A DNA stretch of 44,385 bases from Planctomycetota bacterium (GTDB taxonomy: Bacteria > Planctomycetota > GCA-2746535), in the NCBI GenBank assembly GCA_002746535.1, contig NVWA01000009.1, forward strand, positions 1 to 44,385, given 5' to 3'. Position 1 is the stretch's first letter. Every line of letters starts with the position of its first letter. Below, piece by piece: positions 34,051-42,428 of the stretch. The notes under the pieces are model-generated. The model did not search any database. It saw only the letters and a program-made list of their open reading frames with translations, and was not told where the DNA came from. The translations under genes were made by a program, and so were the position numbers.

Positions 34051-34075
34051 AGCCATAATGTATTAGTGGCTTTTC
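34051..34075 (+). terminator. hairpin terminator after the PhyH gene
   Basis: AGCCA (34051-34055) pairs with TGGCT (34067-34071). Inside, TAA pairs with TTA around a 4-nt loop, with one unpaired G on the 3' side. TTTTC follows. Short T tract, so moderate support. The rest of the 186-bp gap 33995-34180 holds AT-rich leader and the palindrome ATACTAGTAT (34139-34148) overlapping TATAAT (34148-34153). Confidence 0.5.
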
Positions 34076-34180
34076 TCATAAATTAAATATAAAAAGTTAT
34101 TGAATTAATTGTTTGGAATTTTAAAATCAGATATCGGCATACTAGTATATAATATTTGACTAATAACTTAAGGATCTAAA

Positions 34181-35326
34181 ATGTCTATTTATAAAGGAAT
34201 TACGGTTGATGGAAATGCTATAGAAGTAAATATTTCTGATTCAAAAATAAGCAAAATTAAACAAATTGAGAACAGTGAAGATTTGCCGCTAATAGGGATT
34301 CCATTAGTTGATGCCCAAAATAATGGCGGAATTGGTTATAATTACAATCATCTTTCAGAAAACATTGATGCATTGCCTGAGATGATAAAATTTTATAGAT
34401 CTCATGGCATCGGTCGAATTCTAGCAACTATAACGACAAATCTTCCAGAAGTAATAAGGAAGTCCGGCAGTGCATTGGTAAATGCCATGGAGTCAGATTC
34501 AGATGTGGATGTATTTTATCCCGGATTTTTTCATGAAGGCATCTATATGTCAAAATTAGATGGTTGGCGTGGTGGACATCAGACAAAATTTATTAAAGAC
34601 CCTGATTACCATGAATTTTCAGAAACAAATAAAGCATGTCATAATAAAATTAAACTTGTGAATATTGCTCCAGAAGAACCAGGTGCAATGAGCTTTATTG
34701 AAAAGGCAGTTGCTGATGGGGTTAGAGTTTCATTAGGTCATGCTTGCCCAAATGCCGAACAAGTAGCTGAAGCAGTTAAGTGTGGGGCAACAATGGTTAC
34801 GCATTTTGGTAACGGTGCTAATCCTACCATTCATCGTCACACCAATCCATTTTGGAGTTTTTTGGCCCATGATGAATTATCGTTAGGAATTATTGGGGAT
34901 AGTTTTCACTTGCCTGCTGATTTAATTAAAACGGCCTACAAAGTAAAAGGTAAAGAAAAAATTGTAATGGTAAGTGATTGTGCAGGTTTGAGTGGATTAA
35001 GAACTGGTTTGCATAAGGATGGTAAAATAACAATTGAATCCAATGGTTATATGCACCATACGGGTGAGGAAATATTGGCTGCTTCATGGCATCAATTAGA
35101 TAAAGGTGTTGAAGTTTTGTGTAATCTTGGTTGGAGTCTTGCAGATGCTTGGAGGCAGTGTAGTGAAGTACCTGCCAATCAATTTAATATTAAAACTGAT
35201 AGAATTGAAGAGGGTGCTTCAGCGAATTTTGTACTCTCCAAATATTCTGAAGCTTCAGGTTTAGTTTTAGAAAAAGTTTTATTTAAAGGTGAGGAGATTA
35301 TTCCCACCCCTGTGAACCCTCAATAG
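34181..35326 (+). CDS. NagA-like metal-dependent deacetylase
   Basis: 381 residues of the amidohydrolase superfamily, N-acetylglucosamine-6-phosphate deacetylase branch. Landmarks are VDAQNNGGIGYNYNH (family DxxxNGGxG), the metal Glu in FHEGIYMS, metal His in SLGHACPN and in THFGNGANPTIHRH, and the catalytic Asp in MVSDCAGLSG. Differences from classical NagA include FHEGIY instead of the usual HxEGPF/Y and THFGNGAN instead of THLFNAM, so the substrate may not be GlcNAc-6-phosphate. No kinase or phosphotransferase gene for amino sugars lies nearby. An AAGGA ribosome-binding site precedes the ATG. Its neighbours suggest it acts in the same catabolic route as the PhyH oxygenase and the carbon-nitrogen hydrolase. 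Confidence 0.85.
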   Translation: MSIYKGITVDGNAIEVNISDSKISKIKQIENSEDLPLIGIPLVDAQNNGGIGYNYNHLSENIDALPEMIKFYRSHGIGRILATITTNLPEVIRKSGSALVNAMESDSDVDVFYPGFFHEGIYMSKLDGWRGGHQTKFIKDPDYHEFSETNKACHNKIKLVNIAPEEPGAMSFIEKAVADGVRVSLGHACPNAEQVAEAVKCGATMVTHFGNGANPTIHRHTNPFWSFLAHDELSLGIIGDSFHLPADLIKTAYKVKGKEKIVMVSDCAGLSGLRTGLHKDGKITIESNGYMHHTGEEILAASWHQLDKGVEVLCNLGWSLADAWRQCSEVPANQFNIKTDRIEEGASANFVLSKYSEASGLVLEKVLFKGEEIIPTPVNPQ

Positions 35327-35631
35327 GTGTAATTTGATAGTTTATTTTCTAGTTCTAAAAATTTCGATTTAAAGACTTTATTTTTTTCAATATTTTCATC
35401 ATTTCGTTCTGGGTCAGTATCTAGCCAAAATTGTTTGTCATTTTTTGCATTTAAAATCTCGGTTTTTAAGTCTTAAAACACTTTGATTTTTCTTTTTTAT
35501 TTTTTATCTTCGGCTTGATTTTTATTGATTGTTTTAGCTTTTTCTTCAGCATTTAGATTTGCTAAATAAGTTATTGATAAAATATTGATTAGTAAAAATT
35601 ACAATCTAAATGCCATAACTATTCCTAGCAT
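35320..35631 (-). pseudogene. decayed small secreted-protein gene with three in-frame TAA codons
   Basis: One minus-strand frame of 104 codons reads coherently apart from three internal TAA stops: codons for MLGIVMAFRL, stop, FLLINILSITYLANLNAEEK (a signal-peptide-like hydrophobic stretch with an AxLNA-like cleavage site) and a Lys/Glu/Asn-rich segment, stop, seven residues, stop. It then continues with DLKTEILNAKNDKQFWLDTD, PERNDENIEKNKVF and LELENKLSNYTY to a final TGA. The frame is kept throughout, which suggests recent point-mutation decay rather than random sequence. The end overlaps the last codons of the NagA-like gene by 7 bases on the other strand. The family is not recognised. Confidence 0.6.
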
Positions 35632-35811
35632 ATTTTTTTAAGTTTTTATAAATTTAGTCCAACTATAGATTTTAAAGGATAAATTTAAATACTGATTCAT
35701 TTATACCTAAAATATTTTAAAAACTATTTTATGTTCATATAGATTGAAACATTATTTCTCATCAATATTTCGTATCCCTTTTTTATTTTATTTGAAAGTA
35801 TAATAGTTTTT

Positions 35812-35893
35812 TATCAAATAACTTAGTAGCCTCTAAAGCATTTCAAATAGAAAACTTATGTAGTTGTGACTTTGAAATTAGGGTTATTTGATA
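35812..35893. repeat. long inverted repeat with nested stems in the gene-free gap
   Basis: TATCAAATAAC (35812-35822) and GTTATTTGATA (35883-35893) are perfect 11-bp complements. Between them ATTTCAAA (35840-35847) pairs with TTTGAAAT (35871-35878), and AACT/AGTT (35853-35865) closes a 5-nt loop. It could be a structured RNA, a regulatory cruciform or the relic of a small transposable element. Around it, 35632-36142 is very AT-rich with no convincing gene. Confidence 0.4.
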
Positions 35894-35950
35894 GGAAAAT
35901 ATTGATATTGCGTTGCAAGTACTAGCGTTTATTCAAAATTCACTTCAATA

Positions 35951-36079
35951 ATGGCATTTATGAACAAAAGTGATCTCAAAATACTCTTAAAAAGAGAGAA
36001 CATTGCAACCTCGGTAGGTATTGCGGCCATTTTTTATAAAGATTTTGACGAAAGATGCGTTTGCATACCTCTTAAATAA
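35951..36079 (+). CDS. possible 42-residue ORF
   Basis: ATG at 35951 to TAA at 36077-36079; begins MAFMNKSDLKILLKRENI and ends with a Cys-containing tail (CVCIPLK). It is slightly richer in GC than the surrounding bases. No Shine-Dalgarno is visible and no family is recognised. It may be a remnant of a larger inactivated gene or chance. Small hairpins, for example GCAACCT/AGGTATTGC near 36005-36024, lie within it. Confidence 0.2.
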   Translation: MAFMNKSDLKILLKRENIATSVGIAAIFYKDFDERCVCIPLK

Positions 36080-36142
36080 AAAACTTATCAAAATTTAATG
36101 TATAAATTCGAAGGTTTAATTTTATTCTAATACCATATTTTA

Positions 36143-36169
36143 TTGACAAATAGATTATTGATCTAGAAT
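36143..36169 (+). promoter_or_regulatory. candidate promoter of the act operon
   Basis: TTGACA (36143-36148) followed after 15 nt by TAGAAT (36164-36169), about 100 bp ahead of actA. TAGAAT is also the -10 box proposed for the tRNA-Leu gene. The spacer is short, so the call is moderate. Confidence 0.5.
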
Positions 36170-36272
36170 TGTTGGCCTTAAATTGAGGATAAAAAGTGGC
36201 GAATTTGAGTCACCTCATTGTGGTATTTAACACCATTTTATCAAATTAGCATGTCTTTTGGGAGAGAAAAAA

Positions 36273-37199
36273 TTGCTAAATATTGATCTAGACTACACCA
36301 TAAAGGTCAGACTTCCAATCATAATATTTACGGTACTAATTACCTACGGTTGTGCCTTTTGGTTGGGAACTCCAACTAGGAAAGGTTACGGTTATGAACC
36401 AAAACAGCCAATTGCTTTTTCTCATAAATTACACGCAGGCGATATGAAAATGGATTGTCGTTATTGCCATGTAGGTGTTGATAAATCCCGCCATGCAACG
36501 GTTCCTTCAGTAGATACCTGTATGAATTGTCATGCAACTGTAAAAGCCGTTGGCCGAAACCCTACTAAAGACCATTTTAATTATAATGTCCATTTATCGC
36601 ATAAAGAGGGGACCTTGGGTCAAGCTGTTCAATCAATTCTTGATACAAAGAAAAAGTTTAAAGATGAGAATGATTATTTCAAAAATTTACACTCTTTAGA
36701 AGATCCGTCAAAAATAAAAGATATTTTAAATGACATTATCAATGTTAAGAATAATCGTGAGAAATTTGTCAGCACTTATGGATCCTTTGAGTTTCAAGAA
36801 AAAGAATTGACTGATTTGATCGCAAAAAATGATCGTACTGATGAAGAAGATAAGAAATTGGTTCGTTTTATGATGGATGAGTTATATAAAATAGATTCAT
36901 ATAATAGTTCAGAAATAAAAAAGCTTACAACTTATTTTAAGTCTGGTGAAGCTTTAAAATGGAAGCGTATTTATCGACTTCCAAAATACGTATACTTCAA
37001 TCACAGTGTGCATATTAATAAAGGAATTGATTGTACAAATTGCCATGGAAATGTTGCTAATTTAGATAGTATGAAAAAAATGAAACCTATTACGATGGGT
37101 AGATGTTTAGATTGTCACAGAGGTGATTACAAAGAATTTCATGAAGGACTTGAAGAAAAAGTTGTTGGTCCAGAAAGCTGTGGTGTATGCCACAGATAA
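36273..37199 (+). CDS. actA: alternative complex III, pentaheme cytochrome c subunit ActA
   Basis: About 308 residues. One N-terminal membrane anchor (LPIIIFTVLITYGCAFWLG) is followed by a periplasmic domain with five CxxCH haem sites: CRYCH, CMNCH, CTNCH, CLDCH and CGVCH. Extra His residues as in FSHKLH, VHLSH and FNHSVHINKG can serve as axial ligands. It passes electrons from menaquinol oxidation towards ActE and the oxidase. Between haems 2 and 3 there is a stretch of roughly 90 charged residues rich in Lys, Asp and Glu that seems additional to the family core. I chose TTG 36273 because GGGAGAG (36260-36266) precedes it; TTG 36258 is the alternative. It heads the operon. Confidence 0.93.
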   Translation: MLNIDLDYTIKVRLPIIIFTVLITYGCAFWLGTPTRKGYGYEPKQPIAFSHKLHAGDMKMDCRYCHVGVDKSRHATVPSVDTCMNCHATVKAVGRNPTKDHFNYNVHLSHKEGTLGQAVQSILDTKKKFKDENDYFKNLHSLEDPSKIKDILNDIINVKNNREKFVSTYGSFEFQEKELTDLIAKNDRTDEEDKKLVRFMMDELYKIDSYNSSEIKKLTTYFKSGEALKWKRIYRLPKYVYFNHSVHINKGIDCTNCHGNVANLDSMKKMKPITMGRCLDCHRGDYKEFHEGLEEKVVGPESCGVCHR

Positions 37200-37242
37200 G
37201 TTTACAGCATTTGTTTTGTTTAGTTAAAGCAGGGAATCATAA

Positions 37243-40200
37243 ATGATAGAAAACGAAAAAGAAACTTCTGAAGAGCTTAATTATAGTTCTTATTGGGACA
37301 GCTTTGCAGCCTATTATGATAATCCAGAAGAAGCCCAGATTGCAATGGAAGAAATTATTGCAGAAGCTCCATTGGAAGATAAGCCTGGATTAGGAAGAAT
37401 TAATCGTAGGCATTTTTTAGCTTTGATGGGTACCTCTGCTGCCTTAGCCGGTGCTGGTTGTAATGATTATTACGATCAGGGAGAGATTGTCCCTTATAAT
37501 AAAAAGCCAGTAGACCATACCCCAGGAGTAGCAGACTTTTATGCTTCAACGATTGCGGAAGGTGGTGAAGCTCATAGTGTATTTATTAAAGTACGGGAAG
37601 GTCGCCCTATAAAAATTGATGGTAACCCAAACCACCCAGTTAGTAAGGGTAAAGTGAACGCTAGGGTACAGGCAACAATCATGGATTTTTATGATCCAGA
37701 AAGAATTAAAAGTCCACTTAAAGGAGATGTCCCTATTGGATGGTCTTCTGTTGATAATGCTATTGCCGTTGCTTTAAAGAACTTAAAGGGTGACAAAACA
37801 AAATCTTTAGCAATTGTTACTCATAGCATTCTTTCGCCTACAACGGACAAGTTTTTAAAAGATTTAGAAGAAAAATATAATGCTAAAATTTATTCATATG
37901 AACTTACTGGATCCATGGTTAGAGATGAGGCATGGGATCTTTGTTATGGTGAGAAAAAAGCGCCGATCATAGATTGGTCAAAACCCAATGTAATTGTAGC
38001 CCTTGAATCAGATTTTTTAGGTGCTGATGGAAATACCACCGAATCTACAAGAAAGTTTACCTCACGCCGCTCAGCATTATCTAAATCTCCTGTAAAAGAT
38101 TTCAATAAATTATATTCAATTGAAGGCCAAACTAGTGCAACAGGAATGAACGCTGATTTTAGATACCGACTTGATCCTGCTAAACAGTTAGATTTTTGTT
38201 TTAATTTAATTTTAAAATTAAAAGATTCATTTAAATTTGAAGATGCAGTTTTGTTAAAAGCAGCGAAAGCAGAAAAAATAAAAATTGAAGATCGATTAGT
38301 AAATGATTTAAAAAAGCTTAAAGGTAATAGTCTTATTTACGCTGGTGAAAAGTTACCTCTCAGTGTTCATGTTTTAGTGAATTACATAAATGAAGTTTTA
38401 GGTAATCAATCCGTTTATGAGCAAAATGCAAAACCGTTTGTTTTTAGACCAGTTCAAACTGTGAACGGATTGAAATCATTAATTGCAGATATGAATGCGG
38501 GTAAAATTGGGGTTGTTGTTCATTACGATACAAATCCTGCATACCATTTACCAAAAGAATTTAATTATATTAAAGCACTGAAGAACGTTGATGTATCGCT
38601 TTCATTAACAGAATTCGTTAACGAAACATCAGTAAAGAGTACTTATACTCTACCCATTCATCATTCACTTGAATCTTGGGGGGATTATTTTACTCGAGAA
38701 GGTGTTTATAATTTTCAACAACCTGTCATAAATCCAATGCACGGTACTAGGCAAAAAGAAGGTATTTTGATTAGCTGGTTAACAGGTAATAAGTATACCC
38801 ATTCTAGTTATCGTCAATTTATAAAAGTATTTGCTTTGAAAGAAGTTTACCCGAAATTTGGATCTGCTGTTGACTTCAATGTATTTTGGAAAGCAGCTTT
38901 AAAAGAAGGTTTTGTTTCTTTTAATGTTGGCGCCCCTAAACTCAAAAGTTTTGATATTTCCGCATTGAAAAAAATCCAAGCAACTAAGTCGACGGGTTAT
39001 ACTCTACTACTTGCTAATAATGCTCGTCTAGGTGATGGCAGAAATATTGGTAATGGTTGGTTACAAGAATTACCTCATACAATATCAAAAGTGGTTTGGG
39101 ATAATTATGCTGCTATGTCTTTGAAATTAGCTAATAAGCTTGGGTGCCGAACTTTTGTACCTTCTTTTGATAAAAATTATGACATGATCACACTTACAGT
39201 TGAGGGCAACAGCCTAACTTTGCCTGTTTTAGTTCAACCCGGTATGGATGACAATACCATTATGGTAGAGTTGGGATTTGGGAGAACTGAATGTACAACA
39301 ATTGGTAAAGGTGAAGATAAGAAGAGACCTGTAATAGGGTTTAACGCTAACGAATTATTAAATTCTAAGAACCTAACTCCTTGGTTATATACTGGGGTTA
39401 AAGCAACAAAAGGTTCAGGTACCTATAAGTTAGTTGCTACTCAGGAAATGTATTCGATGGAAGGTAAACCTGTCAATGATGGTTTCCTTAGTGATGCGCT
39501 ACAAAGCATGCCTTTTATTGGAAAAGATTTTTTATCAAAAGACATTGTCGGAATGGCTGAAAAAAGGGACATTATTCAAGAAGTTACAGTTGAAAATAAT
39601 AAACTAAAACATGGTCATCCTGTTTTCAGCATTAATGATTCAATGCCCTACCCAGGTTATAAGTGGGCTATGGCAATTGATTTAAACAGATGTACAGGCT
39701 GCAATGATTGTATTGTCAGTTGTAGTGCAGAAAACAATGTTCCTGTGGTCGGTAAGGCAGAAGTAGGAAAAGGCCGTGAAATGCATTGGATTCGTATTGA
39801 TCGTTATTTTCTAGGGACTAAGAGTACAAATGATAATCCTAAGGTTGCATTTCAACCAATGTTATGTCAACATTGTGACAATGCTCCTTGTGAAAATGTT
39901 TGTCCCGTTGTGGCCACAAGTCACAGTAAAGAAGGATTGAATGACATGGCATATAATAGATGTGTTGGCACTCGTTATTGTGCAAACAACTGTCCGTATA
40001 AAGTCCGACGATTTAATTATTTTAATTTTAGAAATAATTTAGGACGAAAAAAATGGAATGGATTAGGGCATTATGAGAAGAAGCCATCTGATCTATTGCA
40101 TAATCCTGAAGTAACTGTTCGAAGTCGTGGAGTGATGGAAAAATGTAGTTTTTGCGTTCAACAAATTTTGGAAGCGAAGCAAAAAGCTAAAGAACAAGGC

Positions 40201-40455
40201 CGAGGAGTTGTTGATGGAGATGTGGTAACTGCTTGTCAGCAAGCTTGTCCTTCTACAGCAATTAGTTTTGGCAATATTAATGATCAAAAATCAGAAATCC
40301 GTAAATGGTCAAATAGCCATTTGAATTATAAAGTATTAGACACTATAAATGTTCGTCCAAATGTTAATTATTTGGCGAAGATGAGATTTGAAGATAAATC
40401 TTCTAAATCAAAAGAAAAGTCGAACATGAAAAATGGTGAAAAGAAACATCATTAA
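37243..40455 (+). CDS. actB: alternative complex III, fused molybdopterin-like/iron-sulfur subunit ActB
   Basis: 1070 residues. The N terminus has the extended Tat-type leader known for this family (SSYWDSF ahead of NRRHFLALMGTS), then AGAGC with a possible lipidation Cys. Residues ~75-770 are a molybdopterin-oxidoreductase-like fold without the Cys cluster needed for catalysis, as expected for ActB. Residues ~815-1010 are ferredoxin-like with four cluster sets: CTGCNDCIVSC, CQHCDNAPCENVCP, CVGTRYCANNCPY, and CSFC with ACQQACP. It relays electrons in the periplasmic arm of the quinol:acceptor oxidoreductase. The C terminus ends in KNGEKKHH. It lies 43 bases after actA. Confidence 0.96.
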   Translation: MIENEKETSEELNYSSYWDSFAAYYDNPEEAQIAMEEIIAEAPLEDKPGLGRINRRHFLALMGTSAALAGAGCNDYYDQGEIVPYNKKPVDHTPGVADFYASTIAEGGEAHSVFIKVREGRPIKIDGNPNHPVSKGKVNARVQATIMDFYDPERIKSPLKGDVPIGWSSVDNAIAVALKNLKGDKTKSLAIVTHSILSPTTDKFLKDLEEKYNAKIYSYELTGSMVRDEAWDLCYGEKKAPIIDWSKPNVIVALESDFLGADGNTTESTRKFTSRRSALSKSPVKDFNKLYSIEGQTSATGMNADFRYRLDPAKQLDFCFNLILKLKDSFKFEDAVLLKAAKAEKIKIEDRLVNDLKKLKGNSLIYAGEKLPLSVHVLVNYINEVLGNQSVYEQNAKPFVFRPVQTVNGLKSLIADMNAGKIGVVVHYDTNPAYHLPKEFNYIKALKNVDVSLSLTEFVNETSVKSTYTLPIHHSLESWGDYFTREGVYNFQQPVINPMHGTRQKEGILISWLTGNKYTHSSYRQFIKVFALKEVYPKFGSAVDFNVFWKAALKEGFVSFNVGAPKLKSFDISALKKIQATKSTGYTLLLANNARLGDGRNIGNGWLQELPHTISKVVWDNYAAMSLKLANKLGCRTFVPSFDKNYDMITLTVEGNSLTLPVLVQPGMDDNTIMVELGFGRTECTTIGKGEDKKRPVIGFNANELLNSKNLTPWLYTGVKATKGSGTYKLVATQEMYSMEGKPVNDGFLSDALQSMPFIGKDFLSKDIVGMAEKRDIIQEVTVENNKLKHGHPVFSINDSMPYPGYKWAMAIDLNRCTGCNDCIVSCSAENNVPVVGKAEVGKGREMHWIRIDRYFLGTKSTNDNPKVAFQPMLCQHCDNAPCENVCPVVATSHSKEGLNDMAYNRCVGTRYCANNCPYKVRRFNYFNFRNNLGRKKWNGLGHYEKKPSDLLHNPEVTVRSRGVMEKCSFCVQQILEAKQKAKEQGRGVVDGDVVTACQQACPSTAISFGNINDQKSEIRKWSNSHLNYKVLDTINVRPNVNYLAKMRFEDKSSKSKEKSNMKNGEKKHH

Positions 40456-40470
40456 AATGGAGTTAAAAGA

Positions 40471-41865
40471 TTGAGTTCAGAACCAATAGATTTTAGCAAA
40501 CCAACAGTTTGGGTGGGCGGAGGAATGACCTCTGCTCAATTGGATGATGCTATTGCTGCGCCGATGGAAAAATTTCCTCCTAGTAGGTGGTTTATTGCAA
40601 TTTCCATAACTCTTGGCATGTTAATGACAGGTGTAATCAGTATTTTGATTACGGCCTATTACGGTGTTGGAATGTGGGGAAATAACAATCCTGTTTTCTG
40701 GGGATTCCCTATCATTAATTTTGTTTTCTGGATTGGAATTGGTCACGCAGGTACTTTAATTTCAGCCGTATTATTTTTATTTAGACAATGGTGGCGAAAC
40801 TCTATTGCAAGAGCTGCAGAGGCTATGACCGTTTTTGCTGTTGTTTGTGCAATGGTCTTTCCCGTAATACATACAGGTAGACCATGGCTGGCTCATTATT
40901 TATTACCTTATCCAAGCGAAAGAAATCTTTGGACAAATTTTACATCTCCGCTTGAGTGGGATGTTTTTGCTGTTTCTACATATGGTACAGTTTCCTTTGT
41001 TTTTTGGTATGTTGGTCTTATTCCCGATTTTGGAATTATGAGAGATCGTACAGATGGATCAACCTTTTTAGGTGCCGTTAAGAAAACAATTTATTCATTT
41101 TTCAGCTGGGGTTGGTCAAATTCGAACAGACACTGGCAGCACTATGAAAGAGCTTATTTAATATTAGCTGGATTTGCAACTCCTTTAGTATTTTCAGTGC
41201 ATACAATCGTAAGTTTTGATTTTGCAACATCTGTGATTCCTGGATGGCATACAACTATTTTTCCACCTTATTTTGTTGCAGGCGCAGTATTTTCTGGTTT
41301 TGCAATGGTTGTGACGGTAATGACAATTGTTCGCTGGGTATTTCACCTTGAAGATGTTATAACGATAGATACTTTGGAGAAAGTTTGCAAGGTATTAATG
41401 GCTACAGGTCTAATGGTTGGTTATGCATATGGAATTGAATTCTTTATCGCTTGGTATGGACAAAATCCTGCTGAATCATTTGTATTTTTTAATAGAGCAT
41501 TTGGACCTAATTCAGCCGGATACTGGACAATGGTGATATGTAATGTTATTTCGCCTCAGTTGTTTTGGTTTAAAAAATGTCGACGTTCGATTGCAGTTAT
41601 GTTCATCGTTGCAATTTTTGTAAATATTGGCATGTGGTATGAAAGATATACTATTGTAGTTAGTTCATTGAGCAGGGATTATTTACCTTCTAGCTGGGAT
41701 GCTTTTAATTTCACACGATATGACGTAGCTATTTTGATAGGTAGTTTTGGGTTGTTTTTTACGTTAGTTTTATTATTTACAAGAACTCTTCCTGTGGTAG
41801 CAATGGCCGAAATCAAAGGTGTTGCTGAAAACAATCAACCTTCACATCATGGAGATGAGCATTAG
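40471..41865 (+). CDS. actC: alternative complex III, NrfD/PsrC-like membrane subunit ActC
   Basis: 464 residues, polytopic membrane protein of the NrfD/PsrC family with about ten hydrophobic segments between residues ~40 and 440. Family hallmarks are WFIAISITLGML, FWIGIGHAGTLISAVLFLF, the region HTGRPWLAHYLLPYP and SVHTIVSFDFA, which form the menaquinol site. It starts at a TTG (40471), preceded by GGAG at 40459-40462; no ATG is available near the conserved N terminus. The C terminus is histidine-rich (QPSHHGDEH). Only 2 bases separate it from actD. Confidence 0.96.
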   Translation: MSSEPIDFSKPTVWVGGGMTSAQLDDAIAAPMEKFPPSRWFIAISITLGMLMTGVISILITAYYGVGMWGNNNPVFWGFPIINFVFWIGIGHAGTLISAVLFLFRQWWRNSIARAAEAMTVFAVVCAMVFPVIHTGRPWLAHYLLPYPSERNLWTNFTSPLEWDVFAVSTYGTVSFVFWYVGLIPDFGIMRDRTDGSTFLGAVKKTIYSFFSWGWSNSNRHWQHYERAYLILAGFATPLVFSVHTIVSFDFATSVIPGWHTTIFPPYFVAGAVFSGFAMVVTVMTIVRWVFHLEDVITIDTLEKVCKVLMATGLMVGYAYGIEFFIAWYGQNPAESFVFFNRAFGPNSAGYWTMVICNVISPQLFWFKKCRRSIAVMFIVAIFVNIGMWYERYTIVVSSLSRDYLPSSWDAFNFTRYDVAILIGSFGLFFTLVLLFTRTLPVVAMAEIKGVAENNQPSHHGDEH

Positions 41866-41867
41866 TC

Positions 41868-42428
41868 ATGAGTGCAGATAATCAAAAAATATATGCCGTA
41901 TCCGCCATCTTTGAAAAACCTGATGAGATTATGCATGCTGCTAGAAAAGTAAGAGATTCAGAGTATTCGAAATTTGATGTTCATACGCCTTATCCAGTAC
42001 ATGGTATGGATCATGCCATGGGGTTGAAGCCTACTAAAGTTCCCTATGTTACTTTGGTATTTGGTTTATTAGGTCTTGCTGCAGCATTTACATTGCAAAC
42101 GGGGATAATGGCTGGAGATTATAAAATCAATATTGGTGGTAAACCATTTTTTTCATTACCAGCATTTATGCCAATTATGTTTGAGTTGACAGTATTGTTT
42201 GCCACATTGGCAACCGTATTTTTCATGGTAACTATATTTTGCAAGCTTCCGCAAAATAGTTTGCCCCTTCACGATACGGATTATATGAAAGCGGTAATGA
42301 GAGATAAGTTTGGTGTAACAATAGAAGCAAGTGATGAAAATTTTAATGAAGAAAAAGTCAGGAAGTTTCTTGAAAAAATCGGTAGTAATAAAGTAGAAAC
42401 GATTTATTACAAGGAGGTTGAAGAATGA
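41868..42428 (+). CDS. actD: alternative complex III, subunit ActD
   Basis: 186 residues. An N-terminal cytoplasmic domain begins with the characteristic KIYAVSAIFEKPDEIMHAAR and includes DVHTPYPVHGMDHAMGL. Two transmembrane helices follow (about 63-85 and 100-128) separated by FFSLPAFMPIMFELTVL, then a soluble C-terminal tail. This is the DUF3341-type ActD of the complex. Its end overlaps the ATG of actE by 4 bases (ATGA). Confidence 0.95.
   Translation: MSADNQKIYAVSAIFEKPDEIMHAARKVRDSEYSKFDVHTPYPVHGMDHAMGLKPTKVPYVTLVFGLLGLAAAFTLQTGIMAGDYKINIGGKPFFSLPAFMPIMFELTVLFATLATVFFMVTIFCKLPQNSLPLHDTDYMKAVMRDKFGVTIEASDENFNEEKVRKFLEKIGSNKVETIYYKEVEE

Noticed and set aside
34139..34153. Palindrome ATACTAGTAT overlapping a TATAAT before the NagA-like gene
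   Set aside because: Only 10 bp, and no regulator that would recognise it can be named; mentioned with the terminator entry but not called as an operator.
35320..35631. Stop-codon readthrough or reassigned TAA in the decayed frame
   Set aside because: Many intact genes in the window, such as actE and actB, end in TAA, so TAA is a working stop here; decay is the simpler explanation.
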